A DNA stretch of 64,000 nt, taken from positions 1 through 64,000 of the forward strand of contig JAKCWW010000898.1 in NCBI GenBank assembly GCA_026260175.1, written 5' to 3'. Both the position numbers and the translations under genes were made by a program. Under the pieces are notes generated by a model that saw only the letters and a list, made by a program, of their open reading frames with translations, searched no databases and was not told the DNA's origin. This DNA is from Reticulitermes lucifugus (taxonomy: Eukaryota > Arthropoda > Insecta > Blattodea > Rhinotermitidae). Of this stretch, positions 45,931 through 56,339 are shown piece by piece (position 1 is the first letter of the stretch; each line of letters opens with the position of its first letter).

Positions 45931-46884
45931 ATCAATTCTCAGCTTCGTAAAATAAAACACTTCAGTCTCATCCAGTAGCTTTACATTCCTTCTTAGCTCT
46001 ACAACAAAGCATGACTCAAAACTAGATACACTCCTTCGTGTTCGAAAACTTACATTGAAAATGGAAAATAAGTTGTCATAAGGAAAGAATATGTCTGTAT
46101 CATTGTTACAGTATCATTTTCGTCTGCGTCAGGGAGGTCTGGAGTCTACTGCAAAATAAACACATATTTCTGAGACGTACAAAATAGCATGTGAAAGATA
46201 CACAGAAAAGTTTAAGATTAATGGATTTTAGTATCATAGATCTTTTATCGAATGTATACTTCCTGTGTGTGACAGTAATATGTTATTTTTTGAAATACGG
46301 CCATCTCCGAGCATATGTTCCTGATGCAGGGTTATTAAGTTTCGCAACCCCCACTGACATAACAGAGGACGTCGTAGGATTTTGTCACATATAAGACACG
46401 AAACGTCACTATTAAGGCTCTTTCCAGAATGCAAAAGCTTTTAGCATTAAAATTCAAGAGCGAGATGTTACAACCGCCACATGTACGTGGTACAAGGGCT
46501 CGTAAAGAAACTAAGCGCAACTCAGTGGGGAAACATATGGCTAATGATGATGTTATTTGTGTTCAAATCTCGCTGTGGAGAACAGAGCGGCAACGGATGT
46601 TGTTTATCAGACGTAAGGTTTACCTACCATACGTCGATGCCAGAATATTTTCTCCCTCATCGTTATATAATTTCCGCGTAACATACTGAAGTAATGAAAA
46701 GTGTTCTCAGAATAATAACGAGCAGCTATGGCTCTTAAAACAAGGTCTAAATGCATTTTTAAATGGAACGTGTTCTTAACCCTTCAATTCGCATTAACCG
46801 TGTAGGCCATCTCGTCTCTTGTAAACACACTTTTCATATTTTCCCCCGAATTGTTGGCACAAGAATATACGTGCACGTTATTGA

Positions 46885-47042
46885 CTTCTCTTCGGTGGTT
46901 GCCTCATTCGAGTCTCGACCGCGACACCACCTCTCCTGTCTGAAATGTTCATGGTTTTCCTCAGTCCATCCAAGCAAATACTAAGACAGCCTCAAATTTG
47001 GCCACGACTGTTTCCCTCTCAGGTCCTTTCCATTTCATCACT
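46885..47042 (+). mobile_element. SINE-E, tRNA-derived
   Basis: CATTCGAGTCTCGACCG is box B-like. The body has TTCATGGTTTTCCTCAGTCC and the tail has TTTGGCCACGACTG and GGTCCTTTCCATTTCATCAC. Confidence 0.65.
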
Positions 47043-47059
47043 CATATACAGTTTTGTTA

Positions 47060-48275
47060 AATAAGCCATAAATAATATAGGGTAAGTTCGGGTAATGTGA
47101 ACCCTGTGACCAATGTGGAACCAGTTAATATTTCCATTGTGTAGTGCTGTAGTCTTTCGAAAATCTTTTGTTTTGCAATTTCACATTTTCGCCTTGGTGT
47201 GTAGAAGGGCGGTTTGGTAAATTGTGGTAAGGGACAGGGTTTGAGTAAAATCGCCAAATCCAAAGCTTCTTGAATGAAGTTGGGCTTTGAGTATTGGCCA
47301 TTCTGCTCTCAAATCTGAAGTTTATGTGACTGGTTGAACGAATATCCATACGAATGAATACTAGACTTCTGAAATATGACAACGTTTGTTTTCCAGTATA
47401 ATCATGGCAGCCACGGGAGGAAAAAAATTAAAAATAAACTGCTACTGAGTACCCTAAACACTTGATCGGATCCCTTTACCCACTCAAATGTTTTCCCTCC
47501 TTAACTCACACATGTTTCAATGCATGTTTATTGTTGCAGCTTCAATAAATAAGTCTGGATGCCAGACATAAGCGACTGGTTCTAGTGCCGGCAAGGAAGG
47601 GCAAAGTGGGCGCTGGGCCCACTTTACCAAATAATGCAGCTCAAATTGACGTCTCAATCCTTTAATAAGTTTCAGTATAGCTTTCAAACGCCTGTATTTT
47701 GGAGTCACTTCCCATTCTTGTATTAAAGGTGATACATCTAAGGTCATTATTAGGACACCACAACCTTTGAAAAACAACGTTAATTCAGATTTTACAAAAC
47801 AGGTGTCCACAATCACCAGACTTCCTCTAAATGCAAGTAACGTACTTGTAATAACTCACAGAGGATTAATGGAGAATGAATGATTCAGGGTTTGCGTGCA
47901 TGGCGCTCTAAATCTTCTGAACTGAAAACGAACTAACAAAAAGAACATATATTTCACATTAAAATGACGTCACAATACGCTCGTAGTAAGAAAGATTCCG
48001 AAAGAGCGTTCTTAAGAGAGTAAACAGGAAAAATATTACAATTTCTGTACCAGTGGAAACACACTCAGTCTTTCTAAATTATATCACTGTTGCAGAAGCG
48101 AATATCTACGAGACAAATGTAATTTATACAGAAGTTGACAGGTGCTTACACGCGTCACACAATTCTGCTCTGAAGAATTTCTGCGGATTTCTTTTTAACT
48201 TCCAGGCCGCTCTCAATAAACTGTATACCACATTTTAAAATTATTTACTCCGAGTATTTTCAATCAAAATTGTTC
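47060..48275. other. unclassified stretch, possibly a DNA transposon remnant
   Basis: Begins GGGTAAGTTCGGGTAATGTG. Minus-strand frames of 85 and 99 codons (47382-47125, 47816-47517) have fairly balanced composition but no catalytic motif I recognise. A hairpin AAAGTGGGC/GCCCACTTT lies at 47603-47625. I cannot assign a family. Confidence 0.3.
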
Positions 48276-48501
48276 TTTAATATACCAACTAAATGCACTT
48301 ACAATACACATGACATAGTCACTTCACGCCGACATGTTTTGTCACGACAATGCCATCTTCAGGTAGCACACAAGCATAAAACAATTCATAGTAAAATTTA
48401 ACCATAAATGGTTTTATGTATGGCACTGTCATGCCGAAACATGTCGCAGTGAAGTAACTATAATTCATTCTATTGTAAGTGCATTTAGTTGGTATATTAA
48501 A
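48276..48501. repeat. inverted-repeat element with hammerhead-like motifs
   Basis: The left arm (about 48276-48354) starts TTTAATATACCAACTAAATG; the right arm (about 48420-48501) is its reverse complement, ending CATTTAGTTGGTATATTAAA. The outer 25 bp match exactly. Each arm carries a motif: left (minus) CTGAAGATGGCA..AAAACATGTCGG, right (plus) GGCACTGTCATGCC then GAAACATGTCGC. Each copy has lost a different part of the core. Confidence 0.75.
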
Positions 48502-48504
48502 CCA

Positions 48505-49540
48505 AAATATTGTATACCCTATTATTCGCGCTGATGGAACTTAATAAACTTACACTGTCAATTATTAGGCGAGCTAAAAATATTGACAATTAACTGCATG
48601 GTTGTTTGTGTAACTGTTTACCTTAAGTTGAGATCTGCTTTAATGGCAAATTCGGTTAAAATGAAATATATGAATATCAGCTACCGGTTTATGACAATGA
48701 CGCCTCTACTGTACCGAACACAGTCCACTGTTCGAAGCGTATTTAATATGCATGACATTTGTGCATTACGCTTTAGTCCTATCTTCTGGCGACTGTCAGT
48801 ATACGAGACGCTTTATGCCACATCGTTGTGATACTGATCATGAACGAATTCAGTAATAACACTGCGTGGTAACAGCTACCAAACCATGCACTAACTGTAA
48901 AAGTATACAGGGTTACATCACTTCCATTTTCACTAATACCTAAGAAAGCAATACGTTCATAAACGCGTTGTGCATTAAATGTACCGAATATAATGGAAAA
49001 ATACCAAATATAATTGTAATATGAAAACGTGTCACGTAGTCTAGTAGTCTAGACGTCAGCAAAGCCCCGATTCCTCTGCGAGCTTAAGATACGACACGTA
49101 GGACAGAATTCAATACAACGCTTCCCAAGCCTCGAGATGAAGTTAATGCATGTTACTTGCAAATGTTCGAGTCTCACTTGCGTCATCGTCGTATTTACAT
49201 AATCTGAGGGCAGAGATGAGAGACGTGAAACCACGGAATTTAGCAACACAATGGGGTAGACCTAAAACCACAAAAACATACAAAATTCCAGCTAAACGTG
49301 GGTGTTTTGTGGTTTCCAATTTCAACATTTCAACATTGCAGGCAGTTTAAGCTTTTAGAGCCTGGAATTCTGTATACAACATTTAAGACCATAAAGATTC
49401 ACGTTTTCTGAGGTGCAACTCCGTGTGTATTGGTACATACTTTTAAGGTGTGACATCCCGTTCTGATATAAGTATACAAAGGTAAGAAGAGTAACGCCAA
49501 TCATAAAAATCGTCGGATATTAATTAAGATGAAATTCACT
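48505..49540. other. unannotated stretch
   Basis: Short frames on both strands, no motif. Confidence 0.5.
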
Positions 49541-49592
49541 AAGCTACATGTTTCGGCTCACTTTCAAAAGAGGCATCATTAGGCAGTTAGAT
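49541..49592 (-). ncRNA. hammerhead-like motif, family 1, core partly changed
   Basis: Minus strand: GCCTAATGATGCCT then GTGAGCCGAAACATGTAGC. CTGATGA has become CTAATGA; GAAAC and ATGTA are intact. Confidence 0.4.
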
Positions 49593-49698
49593 ACAAAGGA
49601 AAAATTATACATGTATTACACCTTAGCTAGATTTTATATTACTTGCGTTGAGATCCCAAATTGCATATTGACGGTACTCTCCTTACCTTCGTATATTG

Positions 49699-49822
49699 GT
49701 AAATAGTTACCGGAGTTTTGAAGTTTTAGAGTCAAATATTCCAAGAAGAGAAATGCTCTTGGGCTGCTTGACCCTGAACGTGAAGGCACTACAACCCTGC
49801 GAAACGTCGGTAACTATTTACC
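49699..49822. repeat. inverted-repeat element with hammerhead-like motif (family 2)
   Basis: GGTAAATAGTTACCG (49699-49713) pairs with CGGTAACTATTTACC (49808-49822). Just inside the right arm is CCCTGAACGTGAAGGCACTA, then CTGCGAAACGT, a family 2 motif. The left side keeps only a decayed mirror copy (GAGTTTTGAAG). Downstream ACATCCCAGAAGA matches the 13.5-kb element. Confidence 0.65.
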
Positions 49823-50211
49823 TGTCGACACTGCGTAACATCCCAGAAGACTTTGGATCTTCAGCAAAGGCCGCTCTCAGAACACAAAATCTCGGTATAA
49901 AAATCTTGTTACTACAGCACACACAACACATGCAGTCTGCATTACGAAGACCAACCACGAGTATATAAAACTCCTAAATAATCTGTGCAGAGCTCCAAAT
50001 GCTGAGGAACGTCACAGAGGCAGTTCCCAATGTGCTTACCAGGGTTAACACAGTCACCTGGCGAGTATGCTCACAATCCAAGCTTCCTCACGAAGGTTGT
50101 TCTGAATCTCAGTTACATGTGGCAACATCTTCTTTTCCCACCAAAACCGGGATGATTCAGTCATTAATAACCGGAGAATCTGTGTTACACATCACAGAGG
50201 CAGCAAGATGA

Positions 50212-50345
50212 TTCTCTTACCCACCGCGCTAGACCAGCACTGGGGCCACCACAGCCTCCCATCCTGTAGGTACCGGGAGCTCTTTCTCGCCTCTAGACCG
50301 CCGGGACATAAAGCTGACCGCGTTCCTCCATATAGTGCCAACGTA
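50212..50345 (+). mobile_element. SINE-B fragment (tentative)
   Basis: GGGGCCACCACAGCCTCCCA, GTACCGGGAGCTCTTT and GGGACATAAAGCTGACC follow the order of the SINE-B body in copy 2 (AGTAAAGCTGACCACTG). The head is not recognisable. Confidence 0.4.
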
Positions 50346-50571
50346 AGAAACACGTACGTGCAGCTATATCTCAGTTTCACCATACGTTATCATGTCGTGG
50401 TCCTTAATTATTTACTGCAATTATCATACAATATTAGCTTCACGTTGTTGTGCTTAATTAAGAAAAATGCCAACTATACCCAATAAATAAGCACCTAATG
50501 ATCACAATCGCCAAAATTCTATGCACTCTTCAACCTTTTATGACGTTGCACATAGCGTACTTTCCAAAATA

Positions 50572-50608
50572 CATTCTCTCACTAAAAAGCCGAAACATGT
50601 AGGTAAAC
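50572..50608 (+). ncRNA. hammerhead-like fragment, family 1
   Basis: AAAAGCCGAAACATGTAGG preserves the 3' half of the motif. The CTGANGA half is absent. Confidence 0.3.
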
Positions 50609-51104
50609 TATAAATGTCTTAATAAATAATGTGCCTACTGCAATATTTGAACTTTTATTTACTGAGACCATCACTGCACAACAGGAAGTGCCAATTACAA
50701 AGTGGACAACTATAACAATTTTACCTCCATGACGATTGATTTAGCTAAGTACAATAACAATCATACACTTTAGCTTCACTCCTCAACAACCCTCCCCACC
50801 AACAGTCATTTCCGACTGACAGAAATCAATGGTCACCCCGCAGTCCCACGTACAGACACAATTTGATCACTTCCTTTGGTCCTTTGAGCCATTACAGCAG
50901 GGTATCTATTTTGTTGCAGTTTTATTGTACTTCGGAACTCTTTAAAAACACTGTGTCAGAATAAATAATCGCAGGTTTACCTCGCTTATCCAGAGTGCCA
51001 CAAAAGACAAATAGGCAGTAAATACAAAATAAAGTATAGTATGTGCCTACAATGCTTTATTTAACAAGAGTGGCAATTTACGTATCAACGTAGCCTAATA
51101 CTGG

Positions 51105-51590
51105 GGCGCGTTCGCGTAACCAATGTTGCTGTGGAAAAGCAATAGGTAACACACAGTCTTGTGTGTGTCGGTACCCTTAGTTATCCAGCATGCAAAGCGC
51201 ATACACCGTATTATATCGTCATCTGCGTCCTGTCTGGCTCTACCGTATTTTTCCACATTATCTCGCAAAAGGCACGATTTTCGTAAAAAAGTTATAGAAC
51301 ATAAAATGTGTTTTGATTTTCTCTACAACTTTTGTCTGAAACATTTCCCATTTTAAGAAGAATTTAGCGAGATATTATCATAAATGTGCTTACGTCTTCA
51401 TGTAAAGTTCCCGTTATTCTTGTCAGATTTTAATGAAACTTAAATTTTCTCGACAGATTTTCGAATTATACTCAAAATATAAAATGTCATGAAAATCCGT
51501 CCACTGGGAGCCGAGGTGTTACATGTGGGCTGATGGACGGACAGACATGACGAAGCTAATAGTGACTTTTCGCAATTTTTCAAACCCGCC
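51105..51590 (+). repeat. dispersed repeat R1, copy 2
   Basis: Pairs with 24437-24900. Its 3' block, GGGAGCCGAGGTGTTACATG then GGACGGACAGACATGACGAA, is better preserved than in copy 1. No target duplication was identified. Confidence 0.8.
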
Positions 51591-51599
51591 TAAAAATAT

Positions 51600-52143
51600 G
51601 GTTGTAACCACTAGTAAAAACGATAACTGCTTACATATGTTTCGTCAAATTAAAATTCAGTTAAGTATATAAATGCACTACTTTTTGTATTTACAAACAT
51701 ACCGCTGAATTATTGACTAATTAGAGTGTTCACCGTCTAAAGCAACCAACCACCCCACTTCTGATCTGTAAACATCTACGACAGCAATAATGTGGCTGCA
51801 TCAGACAAATAGCAGTGTCTCAGTAACTCATCAGTTTCCTGCAAAATTTCAAGGTTACACACAATATGCGTTTAACTGCATAGTTGCTGCAGGAACGCCC
51901 TGTAGGAGATTCAGGTTTTCAAGCAACTTCAATTCTGTTGTGGAAGTTATGGCTGGATGGCAGTACAAAACAGTTGTAGGCTGCATTGTTGATATTTCCA
52001 TTTTGTAGTCTTAAAGTGAATGAATGCCCAGTGCTCCCCCGATACAGAGAGTACATGACCAAACCAGGTGGATATGCTCGGTTTGATTCGCAAAACTGGC
52101 AGAAGGCACTGGATAGCCATTTTGAATTGAAGACGGGGACCGT
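51600..52143. other. unannotated stretch
   Basis: Frames of 71-92 codons partly overlap the SINE below and show no domain. Confidence 0.45.
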
Positions 52144-52390
52144 AAGGATCTCTGGTAAAGGTAAAGCAATCCCATTACAGGCCTTGACAATCGGCACATG
52201 AAGGTGGTAAGGTTGTCAGCCCTACACACCGGCCGCCTTTACCCCCCANNNNNNNNNNNNNNNNNNNNNNNNNNNNNNNNNNNNNNNNNNNNNNNNNNNN
52301 NNNNNNNNNNNNNNNNNNNGAACCCGCGACGTTCCGGTTTGTAGCGCAGTGCCTCAACCAACTGCGCCACCGCGTGCCCAAGGATCTCTG
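52144..52390 (-). mobile_element. SINE-C (copy 4) with 11-bp target duplication and a 71-bp N run
   Basis: AAGGATCTCTG at 52144-52154 and 52380-52390 flanks the element. The minus-strand head has GTGGCGCAGTTGGTTGAGGC and CGTCGCGGGTTC. The tail has GGCCGGTGTGTAGGGCTGAC and TAATGGGATTGCTTTACC. Bases 52249-52319 are undetermined. Confidence 0.9.
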
Positions 52391-53093
52391 AGACATTTAA
52401 AATACAACATGCCTGTACCCATGACAAGAGATCTGCGTTTCGATCTGTAGTTACTAGTGAGAACACTGGTACAGGTAACAACATATTTCTATGAAACGGA
52501 ACATCAAAACACAGAGATAATAGAATAAATGGAGAGATTGGCATGTCCCAGTTTCAACGCTGCGTTATTTTTCTCATCATTCTATTTAATGTTGGACCTA
52601 CGTGAAGTTGTAACCTTGTGTATTGTGTTTTATTAGGCAGAGTACGTCAATTTACCCACAAATCCCCTGCGATGCTCAATGTATAAAAAAAGTTATTTGA
52701 ATATAGCTTCTCTCCCCCCTGTAACAATGTCAATAAGTGATATTATCCCAGCAGATCACACATATCAAGTGAATGAAAAATGGAAATTATGACACAGTAA
52801 TACAATATATAGTGATACGCGACCATTATTCAAATGCCAATTACTTGTCATTATGCAATGGAGTATTCATTCATAACCCATTAAAAATATCCATCTCTCC
52901 CACTCGCTTACGTTTCCACTGTTATGTGATGGCACATTTCTATCTATCTGTTCATATTCCTATTTTAGTCCCTTGGATTTCTTAAAACCCTTTTAGTACT
53001 ATTGCGCCTCCCTGTAACACTAATCCCACAATATGGTTTGAAAAGAATACAGTAGGAGAGGCCTACTACAGGCGACCTCAGCATCCAACCCTC

Positions 53094-53444
53094 TCACGGA
53101 GTGTACATATACTTTGGAATCTCCGTTTCGAATACAGTAATTTCATTAAGAATTTTTGTTTTGTTTTGTATCGTTATCTTGCTAGCAGAGCGTTTAATCT
53201 TGTTTGCAATCTGCATGCAAATTATTTTGAGTCTCCGAACACAGGGCACTGAGTGGTGTATTGACTCTGGGAGGATAATGCTGTTGGTGTTTGTTGCTGG
53301 GGTCATAATCCTAGCCAGAACGGGAGGGACAACATTTGTGGTTCGGTCAGGAGTCCGGTGGGGAAAGGATTCCGGAATAACATATGGGTCAGGAGGAGAC
53401 GGGTGAATGTGTAGGTAATATACAAAAGGGAAATAAAGCAGAGA
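53094..53444 (-). CDS. possible exon or decayed ORF, unknown proline-rich protein
   Basis: Read on the minus strand, a T-rich tract ends AAATTTTAG (to 53445), a possible 3' splice site. From there a frame of 116 codons stays open to the stop at 53094. It contains HIHPSPPDPYVIPESFPHRT, then TTNVVPPVLARIMTPATNTN, then ESIHHSVPCVRRLKIICMQ, then a lysine-rich tail. The first two thirds look coding, the last third is AT-biased. I do not recognise it. A plus-strand 101-codon hydrophobic frame overlaps; at most one of them is real, and a gag-like transposon remnant is a good alternative. Confidence 0.2.
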   Translation of the reverse strand, partial: SLLYFPFVYYLHIHPSPPDPYVIPESFPHRTPDRTTNVVPPVLARIMTPATNTNSIILPESIHHSVPCVRRLKIICMQIANKIKRSASKITIQNKTKILNEITVFETEIPKYMYTP

Positions 53445-53499
53445 CTAAAATTTAAAAAAAAAAGCTCTCAGAAGTGCAACAGAAGAAGTGTAACATAAA

Positions 53500-54038
53500 A
53501 GGTAAATTAGGAAAGGGGTTGTAACGAAAAAAAACATCTTATTACTCTTTTATTAGAGAGAGACAGGGTATAAAGCTTAACGAACTTTATTACACAAACA
53601 AGCAAATAACTATGAGTGTCACAGTCAAACAAGCTTCAAAGAAAAAATCTCACTACGAAATCGTCCACGTCTCTGCCTTTTCGTCCTGTAAACATTTCCA
53701 AATTACTCGAAAATTCTGCCTGTGCTTTACTGCATACAAGGTACTTTTGAACAAAGTGAAAGCTTTTATGGACTGTTATTACAGTATATGAAGTAAAGGC
53801 TTCACACCATTACTGTAAATAATATTCATAAGAGACGGTATTACACTGAAATGTGCGAACTCCCATTCCAATATACAGATCAAGTGAATAATGAATACCT
53901 TACCATCCTGACTTTCAGAACCTATAAAACAGTTAAGCTAATTTAGCTTTCATTATATTGAAGGGCATTTCTTTGTTACTTACATTTGTAGTACAACAGA
54001 AATGTGATTATTACATACACAAAACTGGATACACAAAA
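53500..54038. other. unannotated AT-rich stretch
   Basis: No supported feature. Confidence 0.5.
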
Positions 54039-54091
54039 CTTAAATAAATAATTCATTTATCAACTAATTGCACTTATCCATATATATATAA

Positions 54092-54142
54092 GACTACTCC
54101 AACATGTTTCTGCTATAAACTATAGCCATATTCAGGGAGTAC
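54092..54142 (-). ncRNA. hammerhead-ribozyme-like motif, left arm of the 54.1-kb element
   Basis: Minus strand: AGTACTCC, CTGAATA (one change), then GGCTATA/TATAGC as stem II, GAAAC, ATGTT, GGAGTAGT. TACTCC and GGAGTA form a 6-bp stem I. This stem I differs from that at 30.3 kb (CCTCC/GGAGG) and 34.5 kb, yet pairing is kept. Confidence 0.55.
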
Positions 54143-54225
54143 TAAATATAGAAAAAACGTATAAGGAGTTATATCCATGTACAAAGGAAATATGGAGGTA
54201 ACTCCATATGTCCTTTGTTTATTTA

Positions 54226-54276
54226 GTACTCCCTGAAAAAGGCTATAGATTACACCACAAACATGTAGGAGTAGTG
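54226..54276 (+). ncRNA. hammerhead-like motif, right arm of the 54.1-kb element
   Basis: TACTCC, CTGAAAA, GGCTATAGATTACACCAC, AAACATGTA, GGAGTA. Stem I is intact; stem II and the GAAAC segment have decayed. Confidence 0.4.
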
Positions 54277-54339
54277 TCATATATTTATATATGTATAAGT
54301 GCAATTAGTCAATGAATTTGTTTATTTATGTATGTACAT

Positions 54340-55540
54340 TGCAGGAAAGATGTATAATACCCCGTCTGGGTACAGAAAATTTTCCAGGTTTAACAAGCGG
54401 CGAATGATCAGGTTGTGGCCTTAGTGTTTTTACATCACGTAGCCTTGAAGGTGGGTACCAACAATTCTAAGAACCTCGGTGACACCATCTTCAGCGTCAA
54501 AGTGACTAGTGTAGCAACCAAGGAACCAACAAAAAGTCTAAGATGGCCACTCGACGTCCCTTGTAAGACTACACAATTCCAGCCAATGAAAATGCGTAGT
54601 TAGAATGCAAAATCAGTGAGTCATAAACTATAACAGGTGTGGGTTAATGGTCAACGGAATTGGTCGTCTTGACTGAAGGCAATTACGTATGTGTTTGTTG
54701 CTGCTCGTGGAAGGAGGCTCCGTCTGGCAGTTCTTTGGGGAGTAAACTTTGGTTCCACTGATGTCTAGGGCTTGAACCAAGAGAGTAAATATCACTGTCC
54801 GAACCCTAAGTGATTGAAAGGAACTCCCCGCTACTGAAGACCGGACCGTCGCCCCTTTTTAACTATACTCTGGCACTTGCATTACCATTCAGAAAAATCA
54901 GGAAAAATGACAGTCAGTCAGGGCAATAAGTTACAGTTTGACGCAAATCGTTACATCAAATTGGCCGCATTCATATAGACAGCCTCCACTGCCCTGCTTA
55001 CCTTCGGTCGCCTTTGGTTATGGCCAGTTGAAGACAGGCCTTTGTCGTCAGAATTGCTTTCAAATTTGACGAACATAGGGGTTATTCGCATCAGCTGACT
55101 TTGGTATGAAAATTTAAGTTAGTGCCCTAACGTAATCGGCTAAAAATGGAGCAAGGGCAATAATTCGGCCAGGTTATGTGGACAGGGTACAAAGGAATGG
55201 CCAATCTGATCCGATAGAAGGTGAGAGGAGATATAATTCGGTCCAATGCAACAGGAACCATAGAAAGAAAGTGTCAAAGACGAAAAAAAATGGAATTTTA
55301 GAGCTGAAGTATACAGTATGTTACACGACTGATAGGGATTGAGGAAATGAAAGACAGCACTTTTGAGGGCCAAAGCTGGCGGCAACATGTATAGCCCTCT
55401 TACGGGTCCCACTATACCATAACGAGATACAAATACCTATTCGAAATATATTCAACCAAATACCTCATTCCATCCCCTGATGTCATAGTGGGAATTAAAT
55501 TCCACATAGTGAGTTATTCAACCGCAATATAACTCACTGA
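54340..55540. other. unannotated stretch
   Basis: A minus-strand 90-codon frame (55412-55140) has no motif. No gene is supported. Confidence 0.45.
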
Positions 55541-55547
55541 CCCTCGA

Positions 55548-55625
55548 TCGGTAAACCAGTCACCCTGGCTCACAATGTTCGTGGTTTTCCTACCTCCTTC
55601 CAGCAAATGCAATAACAATAGTACA
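55548..55625 (+). mobile_element. SINE-E fragment
   Basis: CTCACAATGTTCGTGGTTTTCC then CTTCCAGCAAATGC corresponds to the SINE-E post-head region at 46.95 kb. The preceding ACCCTCGATCGGTAAACCAG may be a decayed box B area. Confidence 0.4.
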
Positions 55626-55727
55626 CATATGTTTCCCACGATTTACCAATCCTCTCTCATCTAAGTGAAGTTTGAAGTTTTTACAGCGAAGACAAAACAT
55701 TACTGTCGTCGGGTATCTGACACCACA

Positions 55728-55778
55728 GAAATCTACCAACGTTTCCGAGAAAACGACTTCCTTCATCTTCAGAGGACT
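55728..55778 (-). ncRNA. hammerhead-like motif, family 2
   Basis: Minus strand: CCTCTGAAGATGAAGG, then CTCGGAAACGTTGGTAG. CTGAAGA and GAAAC are intact, with GTT as the possible cleavage triplet. Stem II is not clear. Confidence 0.4.
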
Positions 55779-55925
55779 TGTACCTCGTGGCGGGGTGCTT
55801 ATTATGCAGCACATCACGATTCCCCCCTCCCAACGTGATTTTCAAAAGATATTACATCCATTACTGCTCCCAGTTCCTTCTACAGCCACAGTACGGGCAG
55901 CTCTCTTGCTCCTTTGGGACACTAT

Positions 55926-56235
55926 TTAACTAACTAACTAACTAACTACCCAACTGAATCCATGGTGCACAGCACTTCTCCAGAAGCTATAGTTCCTCTG
56001 CTAGTCAAGATATTCCCCGCATTTTATAGAACCCGAGGGTCCATTACTGTTTTCACAAAAACACACCACTTGTCCCTATACTGAGCCAGTCGAATCCAGT
56101 CCACACCCTTCCTTCTGATTTATTTCAGATTCGTTATCCTCCCCTCTAAGCATGGGTCTTCCAAGTCGTCTGTGCCTTTCAAGTTTCCAAACAAGAAATC
56201 TGTAAGAATTTCTCTTCTCGCCCTTCGCACCATTC
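55926..56235 (-). mobile_element. LINE family 2, 3' fragment (copy 5), with TTAG tail
   Basis: The plus strand opens with four CTAA repeats (TTTAACTAACTAACTAACTA), then ATCCATGGTGCACAGC and GCTAGTCAAGATATTCC. The minus-strand frame has EKRNSYRFLVWKLERHRRLG, the arginine-rich C-terminal region following GHVAR in this family. Confidence 0.8.
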
Positions 56236-56289
56236 CTTTGGGACACTGCAGCTGGAGTTTTGTTTCGTTGCAACTTCAGTGCGCATTGT

Positions 56290-56338
56290 CTAGACCTTGA
56301 AGATAAAAAGCACGATCTCCCTTGAAACGTCGGTGAAT
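56290..56338 (+). ncRNA. hammerhead-like motif, family 2
   Basis: CCTTGAAGATAAAAAGCACG then CCTTGAAACGTCGGTGAA. CTGAAGA is changed to TTGAAGA. It lies about 55 bp from LINE copy 5. Confidence 0.35.
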
Positions 56339-56339
56339 T

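Larger units (their letters stand above)
54039..54335. repeat. inverted-repeat element with a hammerhead-like motif in each arm
   Basis: The left arm (about 54039-54148) and right arm (about 54222-54335) are reverse complements with small indels: both carry CAACTAATTGCACTTAT or GACTAATTGCACTTAT, then CTACTCC, the motif, then AGTACTAAATA. The spacer is about 73 bp. The minus-strand 63-codon frame over the spacer is a by-product. Confidence 0.75.

Noticed and set aside
47060-47820. Transposase gene on the minus strand
   Set aside because: The two frames have no recognisable catalytic triad or DNA-binding domain; kept only as an unclassified stretch.
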